DNA of 47,029 bases from JBAVEL01 sp049587715 (GTDB lineage Bacteria > Bacteroidota > Ignavibacteria > UBA10030 > UBA6906). The position numbers and the translations under genes are program-made. The notes below the pieces were generated by a model, which was not told the origin of the DNA, made no database searches, and saw only the letters and a list, made by a program, of their open reading frames with translations. Where the stretch lies: contig JBAVEL010000100.1 of NCBI GenBank assembly GCA_049587715.1, forward strand, positions 1-47,029, in the 5' to 3' direction. Below are positions 33,113 to 42,414 of this stretch, piece by piece. Within the stretch, counting starts at the first letter, position 1. Each line of letters starts with the position of its first letter.

Positions 33113-34912
33113 TCAGCCGACCCGCCGCTGTTCCTGATCCTTGTACTGAAGCTGATACAGGCGCGCGTAGATGCCCCCCTGGGCGAGCAGGGACTGGTGG
33201 GTCCCCGTCTCCCGCAGCTCCCCTTTGTGCATCACGATGATGCGATGGGCGCTCTGGATGGTGGAGAGCCGGTGCGCGATGACGATGGAGGTTCTCCCCT
33301 GCAGCAGCTTCCGGATGGCCCCCTGGATCAGGACTTCCGTTTCCGTGTCCACGCTGGATGTGGCCTCGTCCAGCACCAGGATGCGGGGATGGAAGGCGAG
33401 CGCCCGTGCGAAGGAGATGAGTTGTTTCTGCCCCACCGAGAGCGTGGCGCCCCGCTCCCTCACCTCCTCGGCGTACTGGAGGGGGAGCCGCTCGATGAAC
33501 CGGTGGGCTCCCACCACCCGGGCGGCGGCCCGGATCCGGTCCCCGGATACATGCGGATCTCCCAGCCCGATGTTTCCCCCGATCGTGCCCGAGAACAGGA
33601 AGACGTCCTGGAGCACCACGGCAATGTGCCTGCGGAGGTCCTCCGCCCGGATCCGGCGGATGTCGATGCCGTCGATGAGGATGGCCCCCCGCTGGACGTC
33701 GTAGAAACGGGTCAGCAGGCTGACGATCGTGGTCTTTCCCGCCCCGGTGTGTCCGACGAAAGCCGCCGTTTCGCCGGCGCCGATCGTAAACGAGACGTCT
33801 TTCAGAATCCAGTCCACGGATCCGTCCGGGCCGGGCTCGGGGTTGTAGGCGAACCAGACATCGCGGAACTCGATGGTGCCGCGCGGCGCATCGAACGGCT
33901 CGGGGGAGGGGGGATCCGGAATGATGCTCCGGTCGTCCAGCAGCGTGAAGACCCTCTCCGAAGAAGCCATGGCGGTCTGCATGATGTTGTACTTCTCGGA
34001 GAGGTCCCGGATGGGGCGCCAGAACATCTCGTTGAACTGCAGGAACGCCATCACGGTTCCCACGCTCAGCCCCGTGCCCGCCGCCTCCCATCCGGCGTAC
34101 CAGAGGAGGAGTCCCACGGCCACGGCTCCAATCAGGTCCACCCCGGGGTAGAAGAGCGCGTAGGAGAAGATGGAGCGGATGTTCGCGTCCCGGTGCGCGG
34201 CGTTGATCGACGCGAACTGCGCGGCCGTCTTCTCCTCCCGGTGGAACACCTGGTCCACCAGCATGCCCGTGATGTGCTCCTGCATGAAGGTGTTGATGCG
34301 GGCAAGCTGGAGGCGGACCTGCCGGTAGGCATCCCGCGCCTTGCGGCGGAACAGGAATGTCGCGTAGAACAGGAGGGGGAGGACGCTCAGCGAAATCAAA
34401 GCCAGGCGCCAGTCCAGGGTGAACATGAAGAAGAGGATGCCCGCAATCGTGAACACGTCGCTGAACACCATGACGATCCCCGAGGAGAACATCTCGTTCA
34501 GGACCTCGATGTCGTTGGTCACCCGGGTGATCAGCCGCCCGATGGGGTTCCTATCGTAGAAACGGAGGCTCAGTCTCTGCAGATGCTCAAACACCTCCAT
34601 CCGGAGGTCGAAGATCGTCTTCTGCCCCACCCACTGGGTCAGGTAGGCGTTCAGGTACTGGACGGCCCCGCGCAGGACAAGGATGGCCAGGAACAGGAGG
34701 GCCGTCCCCAGAAGTCCCTCCCGGTCATTCCCCAGGATGTTGTCGTCCACGGCCACCTTCACGAAGAGGGGGCGCACCGCTTCCATGGCCGACACCAGGA
34801 TGCTCAACAACACCCCCAGGGCCACCTGCGCCCGGTAGGGGCGGAGCGACTTCAGGAGCCGCCGCATGAGGCGGGCGTCGTATGCCTTTCCGAGTATTTC
34901 CTCTTCCTGCAT
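33113..34912 (-). CDS. ABC exporter half-transporter, catalytic-Glu subunit (heterodimer partner B)
   Basis: A 599-residue type IV exporter half: six transmembrane helices (about 20-330), then an ATPase domain. Walker A is GHTGAGKTT and Walker B is ILVLDEATS with the catalytic Glu. The signature reads LSVGQ in place of LSGGQ, and the switch His is in IAHRLST. Paired with the preceding gene, which has the opposite set of changes, it forms a heterodimer of the BmrC-BmrD / TM287-TM288 type with one consensus and one degenerate ATP site. Substrate is unknown; lipid or drug export are the known roles of this group. It begins four bases after its partner. Confidence 0.9.
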   Translation of the reverse strand: MQEEEILGKAYDARLMRRLLKSLRPYRAQVALGVLLSILVSAMEAVRPLFVKVAVDDNILGNDREGLLGTALLFLAILVLRGAVQYLNAYLTQWVGQKTIFDLRMEVFEHLQRLSLRFYDRNPIGRLITRVTNDIEVLNEMFSSGIVMVFSDVFTIAGILFFMFTLDWRLALISLSVLPLLFYATFLFRRKARDAYRQVRLQLARINTFMQEHITGMLVDQVFHREEKTAAQFASINAAHRDANIRSIFSYALFYPGVDLIGAVAVGLLLWYAGWEAAGTGLSVGTVMAFLQFNEMFWRPIRDLSEKYNIMQTAMASSERVFTLLDDRSIIPDPPSPEPFDAPRGTIEFRDVWFAYNPEPGPDGSVDWILKDVSFTIGAGETAAFVGHTGAGKTTIVSLLTRFYDVQRGAILIDGIDIRRIRAEDLRRHIAVVLQDVFLFSGTIGGNIGLGDPHVSGDRIRAAARVVGAHRFIERLPLQYAEEVRERGATLSVGQKQLISFARALAFHPRILVLDEATSSVDTETEVLIQGAIRKLLQGRTSIVIAHRLSTIQSAHRIIVMHKGELRETGTHQSLLAQGGIYARLYQLQYKDQEQRRVG

Positions 34913-34916
34913 GGGC

Positions 34917-36677
34917 TCAGAGCCGGTCCAGCTCCTCCTCCAGAAGCTGTTTGCGGTGAAGATCCGCGTAGATGCCCCCGCGCGCCACCAGCTCCGCGTG
35001 TGTCCCCCTCTCCGCCAGCCGCCCCTCGTGCAGCACCAGAATGATGTCCGCCTCCCGGACGGTGGAGATCCGGTGGCTGATGATGATGCTGGTGCGCTGG
35101 CGCATGATGTGCCGCAGCTGTTCCAGAATGCGATCTTCGGTGTCGGTGTCCACGCTCGAGAGGGCGTCGTCCAGGATCAGGATCCGCGGGTTGCGCAGAA
35201 GGGCGCGCGCAATGCTGGTCCGCTGTTTCTGTCCCCCCGAGAGCGTGATGCCCCGCTCTCCCAGGAGCGTGTCGTACCCCTTCGGGAAGTCCCGCACGTC
35301 CTGGGCCATGTGGGCGGCCTCGGCCGCCGCGCGTATTTCCCCCCCGCTTGCGTCGTCCGCTCCGTAGGAGATGTTCTCGGCGATCGTGTCTGAAAAGAGA
35401 AAGGTTTCCTGCGGCACGCATCCCACGGCGGAGCGGAGCACCGCAAGGGGGATGTGCCGGATGTCCGTTCCGTCCAGGAATATCTCCCCCTCGGTGGCGT
35501 CGGCCAGGCGGGGGATGAGGTTCACGAGGGTGGTTTTCCCCGATCCCGTGTATCCCACGATGGCGGCGGTGCTGCCCGCTTCCAGGCGGAAGCTGATGTC
35601 CCGGAGGGCGAAGGAAGGGGCCCCGGGGTGCCGGAAGCCCACGTTCCGGAACTCGATTGCCCCCTCCAGCGAGGTGATGCGCGCCGAGGTGAGCTCCGAG
35701 TCCCGGATCTCGGGCTCGGTGTCCAGGATGCGCGTCAGGCGTCCCATGGAGGCGGCCCCCTGCTGGAGGAGGTTGATGACCCACCCGAAGGCGATCACCG
35801 GCCAGATGAGCATCATCAGGTAGCCGAAGAAAGCGGTCAGCATCCCGATCGAGATGCGGCCTTCCATGACGCGCAGGCCCCCCTCCCAGAGGGTGATGAC
35901 CAGGGAGCATCCCACGAGCAGAAACATCAGCGGCCACATGAGCGACTGCACGCGCGCCAGCACCAGGTTCTTGTTCAGGTATTCCCGGCTCATCTGTCGG
36001 AAGAGGCCCGTTTCGTATGCCTCCCGGACGTAGGCCTTGACCACGCGGATTCCCGACAGGCTCTCCTGCGCGCGGACGGTCAGCCGGGCGTACTGCTCCT
36101 GGCGCTCCTCGAACCGCGCATGCACCTTCCGGCCGAGCACATAGACGGCGGCGGAGACGAAGGGAAGGGGGAGCAGGGCCAGCAGCGTGAGTTCCCAGTC
36201 CCGGTTGAGCATGATGGCCAGGGCCATCACGAACGTCATGAGGGTGTCGGCGGGGTACATGATGCCGGGGCCCACGCAGTTCCGCACGGCGCCGATGTCG
36301 TTGGTGGCGTGGGCCATCAGGTCTCCCGTGGAGGCGCGCTGGAACCAGGAAAGGGAGAGCTTCTGGATGTGCCGGAGGAAGTCGTTCCGCAGATCGTACT
36401 CGATGCGGCGGGAGGCCACGATGATTGTCTGCCGCGTCAGGAATGTGAACACCCCCCCCGCGAGGGAGAAGGCGACCACCAGAGCTCCCCACTGCAGCAT
36501 CTCCCCCCGCCGGAGGCCCTCCCCCGAGAGGGTTTCCCGGAGCGCATCCACTGCGTTTCCCACAAACAGGGGAAGGACAACCGTGAAGAGGTTGCTGCCC
36601 GTGACCGCCAGAAGACCCCAGAGGAGCGTCCGGCGGTGGCGCGCCAGATACGGGCGGAGGCGCAATAGAGACTTCAT
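34917..36677 (-). CDS. ABC exporter half-transporter, degenerate Walker B subunit (heterodimer partner A)
   Basis: A 586-residue exporter half: membrane domain (about 15-320) followed by an ATPase. Walker A GYTGSGKTT and signature LSGGQKQR are normal, but Walker B ends ILILDDALS, with Asp where the catalytic Glu should be. This is the known replacement in TM287 and BmrC. With the next gene it should build one active ATP site (this signature plus the partner's Walker B) and one non-hydrolysing site. It starts 16 bases after serS. Confidence 0.9.
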   Translation of the reverse strand: MKSLLRLRPYLARHRRTLLWGLLAVTGSNLFTVVLPLFVGNAVDALRETLSGEGLRRGEMLQWGALVVAFSLAGGVFTFLTRQTIIVASRRIEYDLRNDFLRHIQKLSLSWFQRASTGDLMAHATNDIGAVRNCVGPGIMYPADTLMTFVMALAIMLNRDWELTLLALLPLPFVSAAVYVLGRKVHARFEERQEQYARLTVRAQESLSGIRVVKAYVREAYETGLFRQMSREYLNKNLVLARVQSLMWPLMFLLVGCSLVITLWEGGLRVMEGRISIGMLTAFFGYLMMLIWPVIAFGWVINLLQQGAASMGRLTRILDTEPEIRDSELTSARITSLEGAIEFRNVGFRHPGAPSFALRDISFRLEAGSTAAIVGYTGSGKTTLVNLIPRLADATEGEIFLDGTDIRHIPLAVLRSAVGCVPQETFLFSDTIAENISYGADDASGGEIRAAAEAAHMAQDVRDFPKGYDTLLGERGITLSGGQKQRTSIARALLRNPRILILDDALSSVDTDTEDRILEQLRHIMRQRTSIIISHRISTVREADIILVLHEGRLAERGTHAELVARGGIYADLHRKQLLEEELDRL

Positions 36678-36693
36678 TCCCCCGTGCGTTCCC

Positions 36694-37962
36694 TCAGCCG
36701 ATGATCTGGAAGCCGGTGTACCGGTGGAGAACCCGGGGCACCGTCACCTTGCCTTCGGGGGTCTGGTAGTGTTCCAGCAGGGCGGCCACCACCCGCGGCA
36801 GGGCCAGCGCGGAGCCGTTGAGCGTGTGGAGGATCTCCGGCTTCCCCCCCTTCTCGGGACGGAAGCGGATGTTCATCCTGCGGGCCTGGAAGGACTCGAA
36901 GTTGCTGATCGAGGAAACCTCCAGCCAGCGCTGCTGGCCGGGGGCCCAGACCTCCAGGTCGTACTTCTTTGCCTGCGTGAAGCCCAGGTCCCCCGCGCAC
37001 ATCAAAAGGACATGATACCGGAGCCCCAGTTTCCGGAGCAGGCGCTCGGCGTTCTCCCGGAGCGACTCCAGCTCGTCGTACGAGGAGGCGGGATGCACAA
37101 ACGCGACCAGCTCCACCTTGTTGAACTGGTGCACCCGGTTGAGTCCCCGCACCTCCTTTCCGTAAGACCCCGCTTCACGGCGGAAGCAGGGTGTGTAGGA
37201 GCAGAAGCGGACCGGGAGGCGCTGTTCGGGCAGGATCTCGTCCCGGAAGTAGTTGGTGACGGGCACCTCGGCGGTCGGCACCAGATAGAAATCGTCCCGG
37301 GAGGCGACGTACATCTGGTCCTCCTTGTCGGGGAGCTGCCCCGTTCCCGTTGCGCTGGCGGCGTTCACCACCAGGGGGGGAAACATCTCGGTGAAGCCCG
37401 CCTCTCCCGCTTCGTCCAGGAAGAAGTTGATGAGGGCCCGCTCCAGCTGCGCCCCCCTGCCCACATACACGGGGAAGCCCGCCCCCGTGATCTTGGTCCC
37501 ACGCGCAAAATCGATGATGCCCAGCTTCTCCGCCAGCTCCCAGTGGGGGCGGAGCGGGAAGTCCGCCTCCGTCTGCCCGCCCTGCTCTGCAATCACGCAA
37601 TTCTCCGCGCTTGTGCGGCCCCCGGGAACGGAGGGGTGGGGGAGGTTGGGGAGCTGGAGGAGGAGATCACGCAGGCGCTCTTCCGCCGCGGCCAGGTCTT
37701 CCTCCAGGGTTTTGATCTCCGCTCCTGCGCGCTTTGTTTCGGCGATGAGCGGCTCCGCGTCCAGGCCGGATGTCTTTCTCCGGGCCACCTCCGCGGAGGC
37801 GGCGTTGCGCCTGCTCTTCAGGGCTTCGGTCTTCTGGAGGAGCGCCCGGTGTTCTCCATCCAGCGCAAGCACCCGGTCCACGAGTCCGGGGTCCTCCCCC
37901 TTGCGGGCGATTCCCTCCCGGACCGCGGCGGGCTGCTCGCGGATAAGGCGAAGGTCAAGCAT
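36694..37962 (-). CDS. serS: Seryl-tRNA synthetase
   Basis: A 422-residue class II synthetase. The N-terminal part (1-105) is the long antiparallel coiled coil that grips the tRNA-Ser extra arm. The core shows motif 2 in FRREAGSYGKEVRGL and motif 3 in NGSALALPRVVAALLE. Length equals bacterial SerS. It lies inside the minus-strand run, ten bases after the rmlD-like gene. No tRNA-dependent leader was seen in front of it. Confidence 0.96.
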   Translation of the reverse strand: MLDLRLIREQPAAVREGIARKGEDPGLVDRVLALDGEHRALLQKTEALKSRRNAASAEVARRKTSGLDAEPLIAETKRAGAEIKTLEEDLAAAEERLRDLLLQLPNLPHPSVPGGRTSAENCVIAEQGGQTEADFPLRPHWELAEKLGIIDFARGTKITGAGFPVYVGRGAQLERALINFFLDEAGEAGFTEMFPPLVVNAASATGTGQLPDKEDQMYVASRDDFYLVPTAEVPVTNYFRDEILPEQRLPVRFCSYTPCFRREAGSYGKEVRGLNRVHQFNKVELVAFVHPASSYDELESLRENAERLLRKLGLRYHVLLMCAGDLGFTQAKKYDLEVWAPGQQRWLEVSSISNFESFQARRMNIRFRPEKGGKPEILHTLNGSALALPRVVAALLEHYQTPEGKVTVPRVLHRYTGFQIIG

Positions 37963-37972
37963 GCATGGTCCT

Positions 37973-38938
37973 TCAGTGGTTTCTGCGCGGTGTGAACGAG
38001 GGCGCCGGCGGTCTGTCCGCGGCCCGGGGCATCGTCCGGTGGAGCTGATTCTTCAGCACCCGGAGACCCTCCTCGACGGTGGAGGGTTTCAGGCCGAGCT
38101 CCGTCTCGGCCTTCAGGGTCACCAGTCCCGAGAGCAGGGGGCGGAGGGCGGGCTGGTTCAGCTCGGCCGTCTTGGTGGGCGTCACGAGTCCGGGATCGAA
38201 GCCGAACACCTCCGCCAGGGTGAGGGCGAAGGCGTGCCGGCTGACGATCTCCCGCCCGGCCACATTGTACAGTCCGGTCCTGCCCAGCTCCATGGCGGCG
38301 ACGACGGCGTAGGCCAGATCGTCCGCCAGGGTGGGGTTTCCCATCTGGTCGTCCACCACCCGGACGGGGCGCTTTTTGTCCAGGTTCTCGATCAGCCACA
38401 GGGCGAAGTTGCTCCTGGCTCCCGGGGCGTACCCGTAGAGGACCATGGTGCGGAACAGGACGTAGTCCATGTCCGAGGAGCGGAGGGCGTTTTCGCTCGC
38501 CAGCTTTGTCTTCCCGTAGTAGTTGAGGGGTTCCGGCCGGTCCTCCTCCGTATAGGGCCCCGCCTTTCCGTCAAAGACGTAGTCGGTGGAGATGTGCACC
38601 AGCCGCGCCCGGATCTTCCGGGCCGCCTCGATCAGGTGCTCCACCCCCGCCACGTTCACCTTCCAGGCCAGCTCCCGCTCCTGTTCGCAGGCATCCACAT
38701 TGGTCATGGCGGCGGCGTTGATGATGACGTCCGGTTCAAAATCCCACACCGTCCGGCGGACATCCTTCCGCACCGTGATGTCCAGGGTCGCATAGTCGGC
38801 GGTGACGGTTCCCTGGAGGGACGCGGGTTCCTGGGAGGCCAGCAGGATCCGATAGGCCGAGCCCCGCAGAAGGATCTCGGTCAGTTTCTGTCCGAGGAGC
38901 CCGTTGCTGCCCACCACCAGGATCTTCTGCGGCTTCAT
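37973..38938 (-). CDS. dTDP-4-dehydrorhamnose reductase-like SDR protein
   Basis: A 321-residue extended short-chain dehydrogenase of the RmlD family. The nucleotide loop is VVGSNGLLG (8-16), the catalytic Tyr-x3-Lys is YYGKTK, and STDYVFDG and the RTMVLYG segment are typical of RmlD. The companion genes rmlA, rmlB and rmlC are not in the window, so it may be a sugar reductase or epimerase of another kind. It overlaps the dapD stop by four bases, an unusual coupling of a nucleotide-sugar enzyme with lysine synthesis. Confidence 0.8.
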   Translation of the reverse strand: MKPQKILVVGSNGLLGQKLTEILLRGSAYRILLASQEPASLQGTVTADYATLDITVRKDVRRTVWDFEPDVIINAAAMTNVDACEQERELAWKVNVAGVEHLIEAARKIRARLVHISTDYVFDGKAGPYTEEDRPEPLNYYGKTKLASENALRSSDMDYVLFRTMVLYGYAPGARSNFALWLIENLDKKRPVRVVDDQMGNPTLADDLAYAVVAAMELGRTGLYNVAGREIVSRHAFALTLAEVFGFDPGLVTPTKTAELNQPALRPLLSGLVTLKAETELGLKPSTVEEGLRVLKNQLHRTMPRAADRPPAPSFTPRRNH

Positions 38939-39768
38939 CGGAGCATCTCCTCCAGGGTTGTGGACGCATCCGTCCGTTCGTCGCGGTACTTCAGGATGAC
39001 GGGGGAAGCCACCTGGAGCCCGCATGCGCGGCCCCAGTCGTCCCGCGCCGGCCTGCTTCCCGGCACCACCACCGCTCCCTCCGGGATTTCCAGGGGACGG
39101 TCCCCCTCCCGGCGGTACACGAGGCGGCGCACCGTATCGTGCACCACGGATCCTCCGCTGAGCACGGTTCCCGCCGCCAGCACGGCCCGGCGCCGGACGA
39201 CCGTGCCCTCGAAGATGCCGCACAATCCCCCCACGAACACCTCGTCCTCCACGATCACGGGGAGCGCCCCCGGGGGCTCCAGAACCCCCCCCACCTGCGC
39301 TCCGGCGCTCAGGTGGACCCGCTTCCCGATTTGCGCGCACGAGCCCACCAGGGCATGGGAATCCACCATGGTGTCCCGGTCCACGTAGGCGCCGATGTTG
39401 ATGTACATGGGGGGCATACACACCACGCCGGGGGCCAGATACGCCCCGTGCCGGACGGCGGACCCCCCGGGCACAAGCCGGACCCCGTCCTCCCGCCCCA
39501 GGGGCTTCAGGGCCATCGTGTCACGGTCGAAGAAGGGGAAGGGGGATCCGGGGGCGGCCTCCGCCAGCACCCCGATCCGGAAGCCCAGCAGAATCCCCTT
39601 CTTGACCCATGTGTTGGCCTTCCAGATCCCGTCCGTACACCGGGCTGCGCGCACCCGCCCGGCTGCCAGCTCCTCCAGAAGCTCCGCAAAGACCTCCCGG
39701 GCCCGGCGCGTGTCCAGCCGGGAGGGGTCGGCGCTCGAGAGCTCTTCGATCCGTTGCGGGAGGGACAT
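38935..39768 (-). CDS. dapD: Tetrahydrodipicolinate N-succinyltransferase
   Basis: A 277-residue left-handed beta-helix transferase; it succinylates tetrahydrodipicolinate in the diaminopimelate/lysine pathway. Family marks are GIWKANTWVKKGILLGFR, the hexapeptide region VCMPPMYINIGAYVDRDTMVDSH (two pieces) and VGGLCGIFEGT. Length matches E. coli DapD (274). The ATG follows the dapA stop by five bases without a clear ribosome site, so re-initiation from dapA is likely. Confidence 0.93.
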   Translation of the reverse strand: MSLPQRIEELSSADPSRLDTRRAREVFAELLEELAAGRVRAARCTDGIWKANTWVKKGILLGFRIGVLAEAAPGSPFPFFDRDTMALKPLGREDGVRLVPGGSAVRHGAYLAPGVVCMPPMYINIGAYVDRDTMVDSHALVGSCAQIGKRVHLSAGAQVGGVLEPPGALPVIVEDEVFVGGLCGIFEGTVVRRRAVLAAGTVLSGGSVVHDTVRRLVYRREGDRPLEIPEGAVVVPGSRPARDDWGRACGLQVASPVILKYRDERTDASTTLEEMLR

Positions 39769-39773
39769 GGGGG

Positions 39774-40688
39774 TCAGGGAATCAGGTCCAGCTCTTCCAG
39801 GGCTTCCCGCAGGGCGGGCCGGGCTCCGTCGCTGAGAGGCACCAGGGGGAGGCGGCAGTGCTCCTGGATCAGGTCCATCATGGCCAGGGCCGCCTTGACC
39901 GGAATGGGGTTGGATTCCACGAAGTTGGCCTGCATCAGCCCGAGGAGCCGGTAGTGGAGTACGCGTGCCTTCTCCGTCTTCCCTTTCAGGGCGTGGCGGA
40001 CCATGTCGGAAAAGGCCCCGGGGATCTCGTTCGACACCACCGAGATCACCCCGTCCGCTCCCAGGGCAATCAGGGGGAGGGCGAGGTTGTCGTCTCCGGA
40101 CCACACCCCGAATCCCTCCGGGCGTCGCCTGAGAATCTCCATGATCTGGGCCATGTTCGCCGAGGCCTCCTTGATGCCGGCGATGGCGGGGACCTCCTCG
40201 GCCAGCCGGATGGCGGTGCCCGCCTCGATGTTGGAGGACGTCCGTCCCGGAACATTGTAGAGGACCACCGGGATCTCCGCCGCCTCCGCCACCGCCCGGA
40301 AGTGGCGCACCATGCCCTCCTGCGTGGGCTTGTTGTAGAAGGGGGCCACCGTCAGGATGGCATCGGCCCCCGCCTGGCGGGCCCGGCGGGCCAGGGCTGC
40401 GGCCTTGGCCGTGGAGTTGCTGCTTGCCCCTGCGATCACCGGTATCCGGCCCTTGGTCTGGTCCACCACGCATTCGATCACGCGCGCCTGTTCGTTCTCC
40501 GTCAGGGTGGCACCCTCCCCCGTGCTCCCGACCGGCACCAGGGCCTCCACCCTTTCCCGGATCTGGCGCTCCACGAGCGAGCGGAGCGCGGTTTCGTCCA
40601 CCCCCCCCTCGGCCGTGAAGGGAGTGACGAGGGCGGTGGCGGTTCCCCGAAAGAGGAGGCTGCGTGCGCCTCCGGCGGTCTTTGACAC
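39774..40688 (-). CDS. dapA: 4-hydroxy-tetrahydrodipicolinate synthase
   Basis: A 304-residue Schiff-base aldolase condensing pyruvate with aspartate semialdehyde. Lys173 in GIKEAS forms the Schiff base; Tyr144 in YNVPGRT and the PVGSTGEGATL motif (52-62) complete the site. The start is a GTG at 40688 supported by GGAAGGA seven bases upstream. It follows dapB by 32 bases. Pyruvate supply ties it to nifJ and maeB. Confidence 0.94.
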   Translation of the reverse strand: MSKTAGGARSLLFRGTATALVTPFTAEGGVDETALRSLVERQIRERVEALVPVGSTGEGATLTENEQARVIECVVDQTKGRIPVIAGASSNSTAKAAALARRARQAGADAILTVAPFYNKPTQEGMVRHFRAVAEAAEIPVVLYNVPGRTSSNIEAGTAIRLAEEVPAIAGIKEASANMAQIMEILRRRPEGFGVWSGDDNLALPLIALGADGVISVVSNEIPGAFSDMVRHALKGKTEKARVLHYRLLGLMQANFVESNPIPVKAALAMMDLIQEHCRLPLVPLSDGARPALREALEELDLIP

Positions 40689-40720
40689 GGTGCGTTCCTT
40701 CCCCGATGCGGCGCCGCGTC

Positions 40721-41455
40721 TCACGGGAGAATCACGTCGCGCATCGTGTAGCATCCCTGTTTTCCCCTCACCCATTCCGCGGCGGTGAGCGCCCCCAGGG
40801 CGAATCCCCGCCGGTTCCGCGCGGTGTGGATGAGCGTGATGGTGTCGGCTTCCGAATCGAACACAATGCTGTGCGTCCCGGTCGCGTGCCCCACCCGGGA
40901 CGCAGTCACGTGGAGCTGGTGCGGCTGGATGGGTCCGTGGGAGGTCTCGTGCAGGATCTCCGTCTTCCGCCGGAGCGCCTGGAGCAGCAGCGCCCCCAGG
41001 GAGAGGGCGGTCCCGCTGGGGCTGTCGGCTTTTCCGGCGTGGTGTTCCTCGTGGATGGCTGCGTCGTACTCCGGGTGGCTTCCGATGAGGCGCGCCGCGT
41101 CCACCGCGACCTGCGCGAAGAGGGCCACGCCCAGGGAGAAGTTGGGCGCGTAGACAAGACCGATGCCCCGCTCCTTCACAATACGGCGGACATGCTCCAG
41201 CCGGTCGTACCAACCGGTGGTGCCGACCACGATGTTCTTCCCGCAGGCGGCTGCCGCCTCGATGTTCTCCACGGCGGAAGAGGGGGAGGAGAAATCAATG
41301 CACACCTCCGCTTCCCTCAGGGAGGCCGGGGTGAGTCCCCTTCCCCGGGCGTTGTTCTCCTCGGTGAATACAGCCGCAATGCGGAGGCCCTTTTCCCGCG
41401 CCAGGCTCTCCACCTCGCGCCCCATCCTCCCGTGGCCGATGAGGGCGATATTCAT
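40721..41455 (-). CDS. dapB: 4-hydroxy-tetrahydrodipicolinate reductase
   Basis: A 244-residue NAD(P)H reductase acting directly after DapA. The nucleotide loop is IGHGRMG (6-12), IDFSSP follows, and the active-site EEHHAGKADSPSGTA carries the catalytic His pair and Lys. It is slightly shorter than the E. coli enzyme (273). Its ATG overlaps the stop of the PfkB-type kinase gene by four bases. Confidence 0.93.
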   Translation of the reverse strand: MNIALIGHGRMGREVESLAREKGLRIAAVFTEENNARGRGLTPASLREAEVCIDFSSPSSAVENIEAAAACGKNIVVGTTGWYDRLEHVRRIVKERGIGLVYAPNFSLGVALFAQVAVDAARLIGSHPEYDAAIHEEHHAGKADSPSGTALSLGALLLQALRRKTEILHETSHGPIQPHQLHVTASRVGHATGTHSIVFDSEADTITLIHTARNRRGFALGALTAAEWVRGKQGCYTMRDVILP

Positions 41456-42366
41456 GAGGGCCTCCGGAACTCCGCCAGGAGGCCCAGATCCTCGGACCCG
41501 GCCAGGAGGGCCTTCCGCGCGGCCACCGTGACCGCAAATGCCGCCGCCGCCGGCATGTCCCGGTGGCGGAGCATCTGAAGCAGGAAGGCGGCGCCGAACA
41601 CGTCTCCGCATCCTGTCGCGTCACGCGGCCTCTCCACGGCGGGGGCCGGGATGTCCGCCCGCACCAGGCGCTTCCTGTCGCTCCGGTAGAGCGTCGCCCC
41701 GCGCGAGCCCCGGGTGACGAGAACTCCGCGGACTCCGACGCTCAGAAGATGCCCCGCCGTCTGCTCTTCGGTCAGGGACTCGGGAGAGAGGCCCGCCACC
41801 TCCTCCTCGTTCAACTGGACGGAATCGGCCATGAAGGCCCACCGCCTCCACTCCGGGACCGGCCTCCGGAACCTGTCCCGGTTCCCTTTCAGGCCGAGCG
41901 TCAGGCTGTGGAAGTCGAGGTGCAGGTGGGCGCCGCCTCCCCGCACCGCCATCCGGATCTCGTCCAGCGTGTCCAGGGCGATGTCGGACCCCGACACCAT
42001 GTTGATCAGGATTCCCTGGGCCCCCGTGTGCCGCCGGATCTGGTCGTAGGGGATGGGAGGGGCGATGTGGTGGGAGCACTCGACCCGCTCCCCGGACTCC
42101 TTGTAAAAGAGGCGTACCCTGTTGGTGGGGCCCGCCAGGCGGGTCACGGCGGCCGCGTTCACGTTCGGGAAGGAAGCCAGGCGCTGCATGAGGGCGGTGT
42201 ACTCCTCCTCCCCCACGCCGAACACTGGGACGATCTCGTCCCCGCGCCCCGCCAGGGCCGCCAGCGCCGCCACGGCGTAGTAGATGCCCCCATAGCTCTG
42301 CACCTCCGGCCCCTCGGCGGGATGGATCACGTCCAGGCAGAGATGGCCGATCACGAGGATCTTCAT
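41452..42366 (-). CDS. PfkB/ribokinase-family kinase
   Basis: A 304-residue sugar or nucleoside kinase. The C-terminal signature reads DATGCGDVFGAAFLLQ, where the usual form is D-T-x-GAGD-x-F; the catalytic Asp is kept. The N-terminal ILVIGHLCLDVIHP and the GG-x-x-Y-Y segment are typical, and RVRLFY suggests a beta-strand lid. The substrate is unknown. It lies between a HisA-like gene and dapB and is coupled to the latter. No family-specific context identifies a sugar. Confidence 0.85.
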   Translation of the reverse strand: MKILVIGHLCLDVIHPAEGPEVQSYGGIYYAVAALAALAGRGDEIVPVFGVGEEEYTALMQRLASFPNVNAAAVTRLAGPTNRVRLFYKESGERVECSHHIAPPIPYDQIRRHTGAQGILINMVSGSDIALDTLDEIRMAVRGGGAHLHLDFHSLTLGLKGNRDRFRRPVPEWRRWAFMADSVQLNEEEVAGLSPESLTEEQTAGHLLSVGVRGVLVTRGSRGATLYRSDRKRLVRADIPAPAVERPRDATGCGDVFGAAFLLQMLRHRDMPAAAAFAVTVAARKALLAGSEDLGLLAEFRRPS

Positions 42367-42414
42367 GGCACGTTCATTCCGTGAGTTCCGGGCCTGCCGG
42401 GGAGGGGGCGGGGA

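Noticed and set aside
33035..35044. A 669-codon plus-strand open frame opposite the ABC transporter
   Set aside because: Antisense shadow rich in Asp, His, Gly and Val; both ABC genes on the minus strand are intact.
41452..42366. Assignment of the kinase as ribokinase or adenosine kinase
   Set aside because: Only the general PfkB signature is visible, in a divergent form; no residue set fixes the sugar.
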